Assembly (NCBI GenBank): GCA_013397455.1
Contig: VYZB01000327.1
Location: 402,587 to 466,586, forward strand
Origin: Crotophaga sulcirostris
Lineage: Eukaryota; Chordata; Aves; Cuculiformes; Crotophagidae
Direction of reading: 5' to 3'
DNA: 64,000 nucleotides
The position numbers were made by a program, and so were the translations under genes. The notes beneath the pieces were generated by a model. It saw only the letters and a program-made list of their open reading frames with translations. It did not search any database and was not told where the DNA came from. Positions 1-13,898 of the stretch are shown here, piece after piece (position 1 is the first letter of the stretch; each line of letters opens with the position of its first letter).

Positions 1-90
1 ATATGCATATATAGATATACATACAGATGTACATATAGATGTACATATACATACGCATATATATGTAAATATATAAATATATATAAATAT
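1..90. repeat. AT-rich simple repeat (TA/TACA-like)
   Basis: Degenerate alternating AT sequence built on atatac, atgtac and atatata units. The unit agatgtacatat occurs twice in a row. It is cut by the window start, so its true length is unknown. It has no coding potential. Confidence 0.8.
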
Positions 91-329
91 GTTTCTTTTA
101 TTGTGGGAATCAAACCCATTAATTGTTTAAAAAATTATGAAAATCTATTTTTAAACTTACCTTTGTTTTTTCAATGTTTTGTTTTTCCTTCCATTACTTA
201 TTGTAAAAGCTGGGTGCCCATAGTCACCGGATAGAATTAATAGCCATTCTCCAATTTCAGGTAAAAAGTGCTCATTATATCCATTTGTTCCTGTACCAGT
301 ATTGCCCTTTACCTTGTGTAGTCTGTACC

Positions 330-450
330 CTTTACTGAATTTATAGATAGCAATATTATCCCTATTACCCCTTTGTACCACAACGCTAACCAAGCCCAGT
401 GCTTCTAGTCTTTTCTCATATAACAGACTTCCAATTTTACCCATTATCAC
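330..450 (-). mobile_element. Possible ancient CR1-like LINE tail fragment
   Basis: A minus-strand frame (157-450, 97 codons) contains YEKRLEALGLVSVV followed by an R-G-N-R-D-N-I-A-I-Y-K-F-S-K-G stretch. This matches the layout of the C-terminal region of CR1/L2-clade ORF2 proteins, where a Y-E-x-R-L-x-x-L-G-L-x-S block is followed by R-G-D-x-I-x-V-Y-K-x-x-K-G. The rest of the frame (157-330) does not look like CR1, and no 3' octamer repeat follows. The call rests on one short protein-level resemblance. A chance match is possible. Confidence 0.4.
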
Positions 451-3400
451 AGAAGCTCTTCTCTCCTTCTATCAGTTTAAATTAATCTTCTTTCAATACG
501 AGTGACCAGAGCACATATTTTAGAGGTGATCTCACCAGAATTTTGTATAATGGAACTAACATTGTCCTAACTTATCTAACAAATTCTAGGACACAACTTA
601 CATTTTTCACAGCTGTAACGTATTTGTACCTCATAGGACTGAATATGACACAGCTCCTTCAATGAGCCTGAATTTCTGTCCTCAGGTTTTGTCTGTGATT
701 TTTCTTACTAGCTTCCAGATTAACAATATAGAATCTTGTACTATAAAATGCTATATTGTCATGTCTAGCTCTTTAGTCTCATAATTCACCTAATTTTTCT
801 ATGTGTTTTCTATCGACAGACAATTTAAAAAAAATCAGATTAAAGTTTCTGAAGTTACCAGGCTGCCGGTTAGAACTGATTCATCAGTTACTCACCAGTT
901 AGTGAAATGTAGACATCTGTACAAGTAACTTTCTACAACACAAAGAAGAATATGTTAGATCAAATTGGCACTGAAATTCAAAGTAGCCAATTTTATTTTA
1001 CAGAACAGAAGAGCAAATATTGTCAGAGGAAGTTTCTTCCTACTTTGCTTGCACTTTCTTCAACAGCTCTATTCTGATTACTCTTAATTATGTGAGCAGA
1101 ACGCTTGTGGAATGAACCTTCTTTTTCTCTAGGATTACAATGACTTCTCCTTTACAACGTTGAGAAAATTCTTCAAGATATTCCTGGTCTTATGATTCAC
1201 ATAAGAATATTACCAACACTCGAGAAACACTATTATTTCACTTTTCTTTCATCATGTTTAATATCAATAAATTCTGCTATTTTCATCCTTTTAATTAGAA
1301 CCTTGCTAATTTTGTAGTTCTACTAATTTTTAACTTTTCTACTCTGAACTGTGGTTTTCCATATATCACTTGCTATATCAAGTGCTTTGTTGAAGTCCAG
1401 GCAGATGGGTGCTTTATATTTCATTTCTACGATAAATTCAAGCACATATACCCTATGCAATATACATATATATGTCATCAAGTGAGGAGAAAACCCCTTG
1501 ATTTCCTTTTCATATTTTTCAGTTTTTCTTGTATTAAAATTAGTCCTAGGTTTTGTATACTGGGACATTCAGATCCATATGCATGTAGTAGGACAGATAC
1601 TTCTTTCTTCAGTATAAATAATATATGAAATATTTGTCACTGCTATAGCAGAAACTGATATTCTTGGTTCGTTTGAATCATGGTGGCATATGTTCACCCG
1701 TTAGAAATACATGATTGTAAACTTTTCCTTTACATTTCTTGCACAAAGACAAACTTTTTTAGAAGATCCACTGTTAAGAAAATAAGACTGACTTGTATTA
1801 ATTGTATTTTTATCCTCTAATTAATTTCTAATAGAGCCTGAACTTTATTATTTTGTTCAGGGTGGCCATAGAATGATGTAGGACAGTAGCATTCCCAAAT
1901 AACTTGTGGTGCTCAGACAAAGTAAGCAATGGTTTCTGCTTCAAATTTTACAGTCAGCTTTGAGTGAGGGCCAATGAAGAAGTTTCATAGAGGAGGTAGA
2001 TTCTATATATACCAGGTAATTTTTTATACAGATTTGATATGTCTGAAATCTGCCCTGTCACTTTCCATTAAGCTATTCCCTATAAAGTTTTCAGTAAGTC
2101 ACATTAAAATAAAGATGTGCAAAAAATATACATGTTCCCTTGAAGTCTAGAAAGATTTTGGTGTTTCAAGATGATTCTTTCAAAGGGTAACGTGGTAACT
2201 ATTTCACAGACCCTTATTAGACCAAGAGAGTCAAATTGCTTTAAAATAAGCAGAAAATAACATTTTTAGAAACATTTCCCTTTGTTCTAAGACTGATATT
2301 AGAACAGACATTTTGGAAAGTGTTGACAAGCTTTGACTGAAGTGACCTGGCTAGTTCTGGAAGAAGTAGCTTGACAGGAACAGGTTGAAAGATTTTCATG
2401 AGATGTAAAGGAGATTGTCTGTCTAAAGTTGATGAACAGGTACGAGCTGCACATTAAGTATGTCAGGGCTGAAGAAATAAGTGAAGAAGAGAAGAATAAG
2501 TGAAATATCTATGCTTTTGCTTATGTTTATGTCTGTTCAAAATACACATAACGTAAACATACGAGCATGCATACACTTACTAAAGCAGAATTTTTTTGAA
2601 ATTTGTATATTTTCTTCCCACTCATTTCTTGAAAGAAATTAGGCAACTAAAGACTGCAAGTCACCAAGCAAGGGTGAAGAATATCATATTTCTCTTCTTA
2701 GAAGATGCCCCAGGGAACTGTAGTGTCAGTTTCAATTAACTTAGTGCAAACTAATAACAGAGATATTTGGAGATATATGTATTTTGTAAGCAATCCCTAT
2801 CTTAGATGATTGAATCAAAATGAGATTAATCTACTTGTTTACAAAATTGTATAGGTTTTGAGCAACTATTATACCCAAATGTTGTGAATACTCCGGACTA
2901 TGAATAATCAAAGAATTTAAGACCAAAAATTCTCACTTAACCTTAGAGATGGACACACACATATATAAATAATTACAAATAAGAAGGTTGTGGCAATTGT
3001 TTCCACACCATCACTGAAATAAAGAAAAAAAAATCATACTTGTTCTTTCAAATATACAAAATCTAAACCCCCATGCTCTAGACTAGCCATCTGTCTCATC
3101 CTTTGACTATCTGTCCATTGAAATCTTTGCTCCATCTATTTAGAATAGTTACTATGTAGCCAAAACAGTAATCCAATTGACAGATAGCTAATTGTTCAGG
3201 TGTGAGTGAGCTTTTACAGAAATCCTTCCTAGACTTTTTTTCTTTTAATTAATTGAAATCCCGAGGAAATCAAAACCAGCTAAACAAAACCAAAGCAAAT
3301 TTAACACTATGAGAGCATTACAGTAGTGTAACTAATTTTTTGTGTAAACTTTGTGAAAGAATCAAATCACGCCTAAAGATGCCTCACAGCTTAAAACCTT

Positions 3401-6400
3401 AAAAATTAAGATAACGTGTTTAATGATGCCAAAAAAATTACACATTAAAGAGTGAACTATATTGATTATTCTTCTTCATCCCAGATATTGGGCTTTCAAA
3501 ATATTCTGAAAGGATACAGTAAAAGAGAAATTTTATAGATTTTGTTAAAATTTGTGATATTTTTAATTACCAAATACGTTTTACAGATTATGTCAACAAA
3601 GCCATTTCCTTCTGAAATCAGAATAGTTCAATTCAAACAAGGCATAGCTGTAGACTCCTGTTCAATCTAACATAGACTCTTCAAGACTTTAATTCCTGTT
3701 GTTACTTGTCCGTCATCAGTCCAGAAACTGAATCCTGTGATAATTCATCTCCTTTAGCCTTGTCAAATTTCCCAAAATGATAAGAAAACAAAACAAAACA
3801 AAAAGTATAAGCCAATAGGACAGCTATTCTTCAAAGTGACTTAGTTCATTATCCACTGCTGCATCCCCAGAAACAGGCTTGAAATGTACCTAGAATATAC
3901 ATTTGTAACCTGATTTGCCATTTTCTTTGGGGATCCTAACACTTAAATTTATTTTTACAACCTTTGCTCTCACACACCTTAATGCCTAGAAACTAAGGGA
4001 CCACTAGGAGGTCACTGTAAAGACTCTAGGCTTTACTGAACTCATCAGCGAAATTTGGTCTTACCAGAGTAACCAGAACTCAGAAAACCTCTGTTGCTTC
4101 CACAGTGAAATATGGCTTCATGTGGTTGACTGAAATATCTGAGAAAAAGCACTGTCAGAAACGTAAATAGTATAGCACACTACCGTGCCAGTATTGTTTT
4201 GCTCTGAACTTTGTAAACACCAAGCTTGTTCATAGACTACTCTGGTGTTTTTAAAATAATATTAATTTACCTCCAGTTAACACTGCTTTCTCCTAAGAAA
4301 TACGTACAGGAAGAGGTAATAGTGATGTCGACTCTCTCTTCCTCATACTTTTTCCAGATAATTACTTTGTGATTAAGGCACTCCACTAACTTACAGGTAA
4401 CTTAGATTTTCTCAGCTTGAAAAGATTCAAGCCCGTAATTGACCTTATCTCATCACCAACCACCTATTGTGGGATAGGAAGATTCTGCACCTTGTGAACA
4501 TGTTACAGAAAGAATAAATTATATTTTCAGTCTCTCCATTCTGTAAGTGCTTGCCATATAAGTAAAAAAGATGATAATTTATGCTATTTTCTTAAGATTT
4601 TTTTTCATAAGGAAAGAAAACTGTACTTGAGAAGGTCTGTTGTATTCTGAGAAATAATTTTCTGATTTATCATCTTAAAATAACTAAGAGAAAACTATGA
4701 AGGATAAAGACTTATATAGCAGTTGCATTTAAAATCATGTAACAGTATACTTGTATATCATATATAAAAAGTATCACTGGACTCAACCATGAATAACCAC
4801 CTTGGAGAGAAAACAAAGTGTCTGCTTCTTAGACTGAATTAGAACCATTATTTGATACACAGCAATATATTTTGATGTGCGGAAAGTGAACAGGAAAGGT
4901 GAAAATGGATTGGTTGCTTAGCTCCATAGCAGTCCAAAATAATGGCCTGATTTATGCGCACAAGTTTATCCAATTAAAAGACATCTCTGAATATGAAAAA
5001 ATGGGATTTGGGATTTCACCTCAGAAATAATTTGCAAAAGGTATTTATGACATCTAACTGTAAGTAATGTCTGACTTTAATTATTATCAGCAGAAATGGA
5101 CTAGGTGTCTATGCTTTTTGAATTTGGGGTTTTCTTATAATTTGTTCTAGGGTTCTGTTGAGATTTTTTTGCTTTTTAAGAAGACTACCTTAGATTTCAA
5201 AATAAACTCTTTCATTCAAGGTAGTGGTCCACATGCAAGGGTATATGTATTTTCATGTGTGTAGGAGTGTGTCTCTACTGTCCAGCTCTCAAAAGAAGGA
5301 GGATGGTTGCACACAAAGTCCAAATCAATAATGTTCTTACAGGTGTATGTGTTTCAACCTGAGAATGTCAGTGTGGGATGATGTTTATTCCTCAGTGACG
5401 GGGTTCTGGAAACAGTTCGATGATAGTGTGGGGAGTGACATCTGCTGAGTGGGAGGACAGGCGCATGGTGTTGTAGCAACTGTCCTGGGAATGGCAAGAA
5501 GAAATGTTCAGATGCAGTGAAAAAAGGAAAAACTAATATGGACAAAAGTTCTCAATAAAGTATTTAAAACTGATACCTCTTTGAAAAACAGTTGTAGATA
5601 AATGTCTGTGTGTTCTGTTTCAAAGAAAGCATGGTTAAAATAGACAATGTGCTTAAAATTAGAAATAAAGAATTAGAAAGTTCTGTTATAAAAAGGAAAT
5701 TAAAAGCAGCAATAAATAGTTCCATGTACAAATTGATCTGCGTAGGAGAAAGGCCTCAGTAAACCTTGAAAAAGCAGAGGATAATTCTTTGCGATTAATA
5801 GTTTTTGGTAGGAGTGTTTTTAGTAATTAATGAAAGCAACTTCAATTAATTGATTTGTTCTTTCTCTCATTTCCCTTTTCAGGGTAATAGTATGATATAT
5901 TACATCTTGATGTGAGAGTAAAAGCATTATCTGATGAATGATTAAATAAGGGCCAATTCTATTCATATCAGTCTGGTATGTCCTTGAATTGAAGTCTTTG
6001 GAAAAAGTTCTCTTTGTGTAATTATGGTCTTTCTGATTCCGATAATGTAAACTATTTTCCAAAAAAATAAATTATAGGTTAAGCACTTGTTTAAGTCTGA
6101 TTTTTTTCAAAGAGTAAATGAAATTAAAATTCTAAATGGCAAAAAATATATATATTTCTGCATCATAAAAGCACATTGCTCATATGGCTAGAATATAAAT
6201 GACAAGAATAGTCTATCACTTCTTCCCAGAAAGGATGGAACAGAGCCAGCCTGTCTAACTTAAGTACTTAAACTTAGTTTCACAGATGTGTCTCTGGAGG
6301 ACTTGAAGACAGGCACATCACTTAATTTTTATGTGAAGAAAACAGCACCTGACTTTAAAAAACACACATACCCAAAACTTCAAGTTAAATATGTGAAGTT

Positions 6401-9400
6401 TAGGCACAAGTTAATTGTTAATTAAGTTCACCCTTGTATCCAAAATAATAAAGTTTTCCCCAAGCTTAAAATGCTCATAATTTAACATTTTTTATGTGGC
6501 ATACTGATAATTTCTGAATAGAGTTATCAGATTTTTGTTGTAAAAAATAATATTACATTTAGAATTAAAAGGTAAACAACATACACACACACACAAATTT
6601 TACTACAGAATTATTTGAGGAATAATATATAGAATTTTACACTCATAACTAACTATGTTTATGCCTCAATTTTCAATAATTTTCTTTGAATTCTACAGTG
6701 TTATTTGAAAAGGTTCAGTCAGTCTGAAAATCAGACCGCTCACACAGTAAAAGCAATTTACCATGGATTTAACAGCCTACAGGTATGTCCAGTCCACAGT
6801 GTGGGGTCTTGCGCAGAAATGTCTCAGTTAGTTATGAAGAAGCTAGTTATGAAATTGGAGCTGTATCAGCTCTGGGCTAAACAGTGCCCTGTTGACCCGA
6901 CTATACTGTTTATACATCATGAGTTAGCATCCGTAAATAGTTCTGTACTAACTCATGCAAACCTACCAACTAATTTGAACTCTTAACATATCTCTAGTCA
7001 GTGTTGCATTTTGTGATAAAAAAATATCCAAAACTTCTGCATCTGTAAAAACAGGCTTTATAAAAACTTTTGTACTAAATTGTTTTATTTTTTCTTCAGA
7101 TTAAGTTGAACACTTTTATTGTTAGATGTGCTACAGGTATGTCCTCACTGGTCTAACACCACAGAGGTGAAATACAGGGACAGAATTTTTATGAAATAAA
7201 ACCAGAACCAAACAAAAATTAATAATATCCAGAGTCTCACCTATAGCCAGTGGAGAGAGCTAGCCACTTCTATGAAATTCAATAGCATCATTTCTGGTTC
7301 CAATATATAGGACAGCAACATCATATATGTACCTATTAAAGATGATGTCAATCCATGAATCATGTGTTAAAATATTAATAAGGAATAAAACAAGTAAGAC
7401 TAACTTGCAGATAAGATAACAAAACTCTTTTTTTTATGGAAATTATATAATTATAACTGAACAATCTTTTATTTTGTCTTGCTTTCTGAGGCTTTTCTTA
7501 AATTTAAAATTCATCATTTTCAACACAAAATACTATATACTTATATCTGTCTGTAAAAATGCATATCTTCTACCACGAAGCAGATTCTGCATAGGAAGAT
7601 GATGAGTCTTCATGCAACTGCATGTATAAACAGCTGATCTGCAAACTGTTTCTGAGTTATGAAACATACTGACTAATTGATCTCCTGGGAAAAAAATTCT
7701 CAAAATATCATATTTCTAATTGTAAAGAATAGTTGAGGATTTTTTTCATAAATACAGCAATATATATTTTTAATAGTATATTAATGTATTCATTCAATAA
7801 TACAGTCGCTCTACACTTAAGATTTTGCACTATAGCATTTTTTTCAGATCTATTTATTTGCATTTTTTCCCCTTTTATTCTAGTGTTGCTTAAATGACAG
7901 GAATAAATTTTGCTTTAGGTTATCCTGGAGAAGCTTAATGCATTTGGGAACTATAGAGGTAGAAGAGAAAGTATTAATAAAATCTTGCTTATAAAATTTT
8001 TCATCTGAATCAAGAATTTGCTGACCCTGATAGTTGAACTACATCTTGAACAAGAGAGCCAGCACTAACTAATATGTGCCAATATTAAGAGAAAAGAGAT
8101 AGCTGGCAGTTTTTATCCTGAGTTGGCTTAAGAATTTTGCTTGTTCACAAAATATATAAAAATATGTTATCAAATATTTTTTGATACTGGAGACAATTCA
8201 AGTCCTGACAATATGACCAGTAATAGGAATGATCTATCATTCTGTGTCTTAGTTTTCATTACTTTTGAGAAGAGGTAAATAAAATGAACAAAGTACAACA
8301 GATATCTTATTAATGAATTCATTTCAAAGGCATGTTGAAGATACAAGAATTGAAAACAAGTGTCACAAAGAATAGATGGAAGTTTTACTAATGTTTTGTT
8401 CTAACAAGCATAGATGTTAGTTTCCATTTTGTTTTTTCATTTCTACAGTGCATAATACAAATCACCAGTGCCAGATGTTTCAAAAGAGATTATTAGAAAT
8501 AAATTAAATAGTAATTGCTGTTTCTGCATGCAAAAAAGATTTTGCTTATAAACACGTTTTCCCTATTAACATTTTTTAAAAGCGTGCTAGGTAATTTTTA
8601 CTTTATATATAGATCAGTTCTGATGGAATCCTGAATTGTTCATATTATTTCCTCGATTATAACTAGCAGGTTGATCACTAGGGTAAGTGCTACCTTTTCA
8701 GACAGTACAATAGCTGTCCATTGAAAAGCAAGGCATCAAGTTCTAAGGCACTAATACTTAGGCTATCTGAACAACTAATGGACAGAGAGAGATTCTTCCA
8801 AAATGTAATTTTCCTCGAACTAAAATAGACCTTGAAAGGAAAAAGAATAATCTCAAATTTCCTAATCTTTCCCTTGCTTGAATAAGAGGTTTCTCAGATG
8901 TCTAGCTTTAGTAGACATTTTCCATCCTCAGTTTAAAGAAAATTAACTCATTCTCTGGTATTTCTTATCAATCTTTGACTAGAAAGAGCTCAACGTCTTA
9001 TTTATGTGAAACAAGTCTCTTCATGAACGTTTAGAGCAGTGGTTATGTAATTCAAATAGCTGATCCATTTCAGATTTTGGTGTAGGCACTACTATTTTCT
9101 GGCTTTAGGACTCTGATGTTCTTTAATTTTTTTTCCTTGTCTTTCCTTGAAACATAATTGAAAATTCTATTGATAATAATATGTTTGGTGGGGATTTTTT
9201 GAGTTTGAGTATTTTATTTGGAGTTGGGGTTGGGGGCAAAGCAAGAATCAAATGTCGTTATAATAAACACATAGAAAAACTTCTTATAGAGTTACTTTGG
9301 AGATCCTGGATGGGCGAGGCTCTGTGTTTCTGCAGAGAAACATGTTCACCTCACAAGAAGTGAAGAACTATCAAGATTTCTATATATTGGAACACTATTC

Positions 9401-12400
9401 CTAGAATTCAAGTTTATGGAAAATAAATTAATATCTCTTAATCTAAAATATTTTTGTTTACTGCGTATACTAACATGTGCAATATACTTACTAATATATT
9501 GGATAAGCTAGCAATCTATCAATATTTGCCTTACTAAGCTTATTAGACTTACTAGACTTAGCTTATTACACTATTACCTAGAATTGTGTTAGTAGATGAA
9601 TATTAGAACAAAAAAATATCTTTATCTTTCTTTAAAGACTTCCGAGTGAAGCTGCAAATCATCTCGAGACACACTCTTAAAATATGTTATCAAGAGCCTT
9701 GCAAGAACAGGCACATGACTTAACCTAGAGCTTTTTTGTTCTGCATTCTACTTCTCATGATAAATAACCTGTGAATAAAAGGGAATATTTCCTTTGTGAA
9801 ACGCAAAAGATTGATGACTTTGGTGAATACTTTCTGTGCCATAGAGAGTCTAATAATATAGTCCTAACTGTAGCTACTCTGACTGTAAGTATAAAATATA
9901 TTCAGTGGACCCTCTACAAACATAACGGAGGTGCTTCTCCTGTGACATGAGGCATGTAGCCTAGGTTTTTGTTACGTTATTTTATTTCACTTACTTTTGA
10001 ATTGATCATCATAAAACTGAAACAGGTATAGAAATATTGTTCTTGCCTTTTTTCAAGTCTGACACAGACAAAGGTTCCATTTTTCCTTTGATACAGTAGA
10101 GGAAATTGGGAAATATACACTTCTATTTTTGCGACATCTCCCCTAGCATACTTAAGCAGGCCAAAAAAGATCAGTTTAAATTTTGACAGCATTTTAGTAA
10201 GAATAGTCACAAAAATCAGCTAGGCAAGCATTGAGGAAAAAGACTAGATAACGTACTGTTGAGGAATCTCTAATAGCATTTTTTTTTTCTGTGATATGTG
10301 ATCATGGCTTGTGGAATATTACTTGTATTGTTTTGCCTCACCCTACTATATCTTATGGTCGTAATCTATTCAGAGATACTATACAGAATGGAGATTAAAA
10401 ATGTTAATGAATTCTGCCAAATTTTTCACAGGTTTTCAAATCTACGAAGCAAAGGAGTGTGATGACTGTGTCAGTACAGAAATGAACACTGGCATAGTTT
10501 AGAAGCCTGCAGGTTCCATAGTAGTTTAGTGTGAGATTCAGTCTACAGCTAAGACATACTCAACAGAGAACTAAAACTGTGAGCTAAGTATCTGAGTTTG
10601 TATTGTTTTCAGTAGAGGTTATGGGTTTGTTTCAGCAAACATTGGCTTCTAAGATCTTTTGAGGTGCCTTCTGGTATTTGAGAAATAAGCATGTGGCTAG
10701 AAGTTATGACAAAAAATGAATGGTAGGCTATATCCTCTCTGAGAAGCATCTGGAAACCAGGATGGATGGCTTTCTGCATCTTGAACGACTCCCGGTGCTT
10801 ATGTTGAGGCTACTGAGTTGCAACTATAAAAGTTCCATTGACTGTATTCTTTAAATCACTCTTGATTAAAAAAAAAAAGTGTTTAATCGCATAAACTATG
10901 TATAGTCACCTAACAATATTTTCTCTTGAATTGAATCTCACCCCCACAACTTAATTCAGTTGCCTAAACACAAAGAACTAGAGTTATTTGAAATGTCCCA
11001 AAGAGATATCTCAGCCTAAGGCAAGTAAGACAAGAGACACTAAAACACAGGCGCACAACGGCAAAAGTTGTTATGTCTCCTTGCAAGGACTGTAGTAGAA
11101 GGTCACTTCTAATCCTAACATATCTAAGCCTACAGGTAGGAAGTACCTCATATGGCTTTATTTCAGAGGAAGTGCCCCAGAGGTCAGGAACCAAACTAAT
11201 TGCTTCAGACATTGTCTCTGCACTGGCTGTGGAATAGATTATAATGTCCTCTATGTTCATTTGACCCAGAGGGCTTTCAGTGTCTTTGAACTTCTTTTAG
11301 CATCAGAAAGAAAGCCTAAAGTGACTTGATCAAACTAATAGTCATTTGCAGTATAAATATCTACATCTAGTTGATATTTTTCATTCTTCAATTCACTTTA
11401 TAGTCTATAGTATTTTCAAAGAACTGTTTGTTTTCCCTACAATAGGTATCTAATATAGTTTACACAAATTGTTCAAGAAAATTCTTTTGATCTTTTTTAA
11501 TGATCAAAAGCATCCAGAGAAATAACTCGAATGTAGATTATTTCTACAGCATAGGATTCTAAAGCTGGTTGAGATGAATACTTTCACTGTTCTTATCTTT
11601 CATATAATCAATCTGTCATAATACAAGAAATGTTTAGAGTTTCAAATTTTGATCTTGCCATTTTGATATCACTGTATAGATGAATTTGTATAGTGAAGAA
11701 AGTTATATAAAATACAAGGACCTGAAGATTCTGAACAAACAAAGACTGTTTGATTTATTCAGCAAAATTTTTAAAATAAAGGATTTTCCTATGTGTTTCA
11801 AAAGTTCTTTTAAAACAACGATTACTAAATGCTTAAGACTGGTGAATGAGTCATTTCTAGGTTTCGTCTGGCAGCCAATGATGACAGTAAAAGTGCTATT
11901 CACAAAATCAAAGAAGAAATAGAGTCTGTGTAGTTCGATATTTTCCTTACGTAGGATAAGATTTTTCTCTGAACAGTTAATAATTTACAACATAGTTTAA
12001 ATGGTTTAACCTAAAGATGACATGTTTCTGGAGGAAGATCTGTGAATGCTTTTATTTCTCAATGCACAAAGACAAGGATGAGAAGTTATTTACAGCCAAG
12101 TTTGTTCCTTTTCTGTATTGAATCTGCCTTGGTTAGTTGTACAGCCTGCTTATTTTCTCTTTCCTTATTGTTTCCCAAACAATATTTTGTTACATTTTCT
12201 AATTAGGTATTAGGTAGTTAGTCACTAGTACCCTTTCATCCACTATTAGCCTAAAGGGCTAATGTGACCCAGTGATTACCCAAATTTTTATATCACACAT
12301 GTTCTTCAGCAAGCTCAGCCAGCAAAAAGATTGGCAACAATTGCCTATTAGACAGTCATTAATCTCAATCAGAACAAGCTAAAACCTACAACCAGAACAA

Positions 12401-12499
12401 GCTAATTTCTATTCAGTACAAATCATGAACAAACAAGATGTGGGGCCTACATTGGTGAAAATACAAAGCCTGTGGCCTGCTACTAGCAACATTACTAGA
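451..12499. other. Unique AT-rich DNA, no gene recognised
   Basis: About 12 kb with no CR1 tail, LTR or exon that I recognise. It holds minor simple sequence: (AAAAC)n at 3784-3804, (CA)n at 6582-6596, and a quasi-tandem/inverted cluster of TTACTA and AGCTTA units at 9531-9577. A 9-bp inverted repeat (cttttgatc/gatcaaaag) lies at 11484-11510. Open frames such as 6705-6986 (+, 93 codons) and 10964-11260 (-, 98 codons) have no recognisable domain. The stretch at 5270-5545 is somewhat richer in GC but has no identifiable content. Confidence 0.6.
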
Positions 12500-13110
12500 G
12501 TTTCTTACTACTCTACTGACTTAAAAGGAAGAATTTGTTAGAGATGTGAAATCTGACATCAAATTTCATGAGAGAATGTGGGATGGTGCAATTTACAATC
12601 CTGAAGGAAACAAGAAAAACAAGTAGCAGAGTAATAGCTCTGGAATAAGGAGAGTAGTCTTGGTCAACTTGTTTGTTCAAGGAACTAGTCAGAGAGGCTG
12701 CTCTGAAGGGTAGAGGAGCCAAGGAATGTTTGTTAAACTTAAGGCATCTGTTAATCTTCTCACAGTTCAAAAATGATTCTTTTTCGTATACAGAATGTTG
12801 AGCGAGAGTGGTCAGAATAGCTGAAAAAGACCTCCTGCCTATGTAAAAATGCAAAAAGGTGAAAGCTGTCCAGGAAGTTATCTGGTTGTCTGGAAAGGTT
12901 ATTTTCCTGCCAAGGCATGCAGGAAATTAGGAAAGCCCAAACTCAACTGGAGCTGAAATTACTGAGGAATATTATGGGCAACAAGAAGGACTTCCAGGGA
13001 TATATCAACAGCAAAAGAAAAACCAATGAAAACATGGGGCTACTCATCAGTGGATTGGGTAATCCATTGTCTAATGACAAAGGGCAAAAGCCTGTGAATG
13101 GATAGCCAAT
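12500..13110 (+). mobile_element. CR1 LINE, ORF2 part between endonuclease and RT (5' part of a split copy)
   Basis: From about 12530 the nucleotides follow CR1 ORF2 in the endonuclease-to-RT linker (ttgttagagatgtgaaatct, then a caatttacaatcctgaagga block). At 12917-13103 a 62-codon frame contains K-A-Q-T-Q-L-E-L-K-L-L, then GNKKDFQGYINSKRKTNEN, the typical CR1 pattern of N-K-K-x-F-x-x-Y-I-x-x-K-R-K-T-x-E-N. Many stops and frameshifts show an old, dead copy. The antisense frame at 12513-12854 is a shadow of it. The RT half of what is probably the same copy resumes near 14510. The left boundary is approximate. Confidence 0.8.
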
Positions 13111-13404
13111 TTTGACTTGCGGCTATACTAGCAAGATAACTTGAGAAATTATAAGGTTTTACAAATAAAATCTAGAATTTACCAACATCACAAATAGCAG
13201 ATAAGGATATGAAGTCAACAAAACTAGGCTTATCATGAAAGAAGAAACAGCCAGCTGTGTATATGAGTTAAGGCGATGTGGTAAAAGACAAGAACTGTTT
13301 GGTGTGGGGGTAAGGGGGAAGTAAATTCAAAGGGAAGAAAATCGTGGGATCAGGATTGTTCTAGGGTTCCTGTTGAACAGCCCTGCATTTTACCAACTTG
13401 AAGA
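13111..13404. other. Spacer inside the nested repeat region
   Basis: AT-rich sequence between two CR1 fragments. By position it could be decayed CR1 ORF2 (the end of the linker), but I cannot see convincing protein-level similarity. No gene is seen. Confidence 0.4.
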
Positions 13405-13640
13405 ATCAAAAACTCACAGAATAACTGAGACTGGGAGGGGCCTCCAGAGATATCTAGTTCAGTCCTCTGCTCAAAGCAGATCTAATCAGACCAAGGCTAC
13501 TCTGCATGATATACAGTTGACTGTTGAACAACCCCAAGGATGGAGACTTCACAACATCTTTGGGCAACCTACTCCAATGTTTGACTGTCCACACAGTATA
13601 GACAATAAATCCTTTGTTCTAACCACATGTCTGACTTACT
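13405..13640 (-). mobile_element. CR1 LINE 3' tail fragment
   Basis: Read on the plus strand it begins tcacagaataactgagactg and continues through ggggcctccagagatatcta, tgctcaaagcaga and ccaaggatggagacttcaca to gggcaacctactccaatg. This is the reverse complement of a CR1 3' end in the variant with 'ctcaaagcag' and 'aaggatggagactccacaac'. Orientation is opposite to the flanking CR1 halves, so it is a separate insertion or rearranged piece. The open frame at 13373-13789 is a by-product of this antisense copy. The right limit is fuzzy. Confidence 0.8.
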
Positions 13641-13893
13641 TCCACAGACTAGGAAGACCTGCAGTGCTTTCTCTAGTACCAATAAGAGAACATGTAAAAG
13701 GGAAAAAATGGCATTCCTATCAGTCTTTAATGTCTAGGGCTGCTGATTGTTCTCCCAGGTGCCTTGTCCTAATAGTATGGGGAAATTAAGTACTATTTAT
13801 GGTAAATTAATGTAAAGTTCAGGACCACCTAAGCAAACTGGATATAAAGAACTTGATAGGAACAGATAGGATTAATCTGAGAACGCTAAGGGA
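13641..13893. other. Spacer, no feature recognised
   Basis: About 250 bases between the antisense CR1 fragment and the solo LTR. It may include a decayed extension of the CR1 fragment around 13720-13780. Nothing else is recognised. Confidence 0.4.
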
Positions 13894-13898
13894 GCTGA
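13894..13898. repeat. 5-bp target-site duplication, left copy (gctga)
   Basis: The bases gctga lie directly before the LTR start and recur directly after the LTR end at 14495-14499. A 5-bp duplication is expected for ERVL/class III retroviral integration. Confidence 0.75.

Noticed and set aside
6705..6986. 93-codon plus-strand frame
   Set aside because: No recognised domain, no splice or promoter context that distinguishes it from chance, and normal AT-rich surroundings.
11484..11510. 9-bp inverted repeat cttttgatc/gatcaaaag
   Set aside because: Short enough to arise by chance in this much AT-rich DNA, with no terminator or hairpin-gene context in a vertebrate genome.
12513..12854. 113-codon minus-strand open frame
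   Set aside because: Antisense to decayed CR1 ORF2 on the plus strand, with no domain.
13373..13789. 138-codon plus-strand open frame
   Set aside because: It runs antisense through a CR1 3' tail. The apparent protein is a by-product of the repeat.
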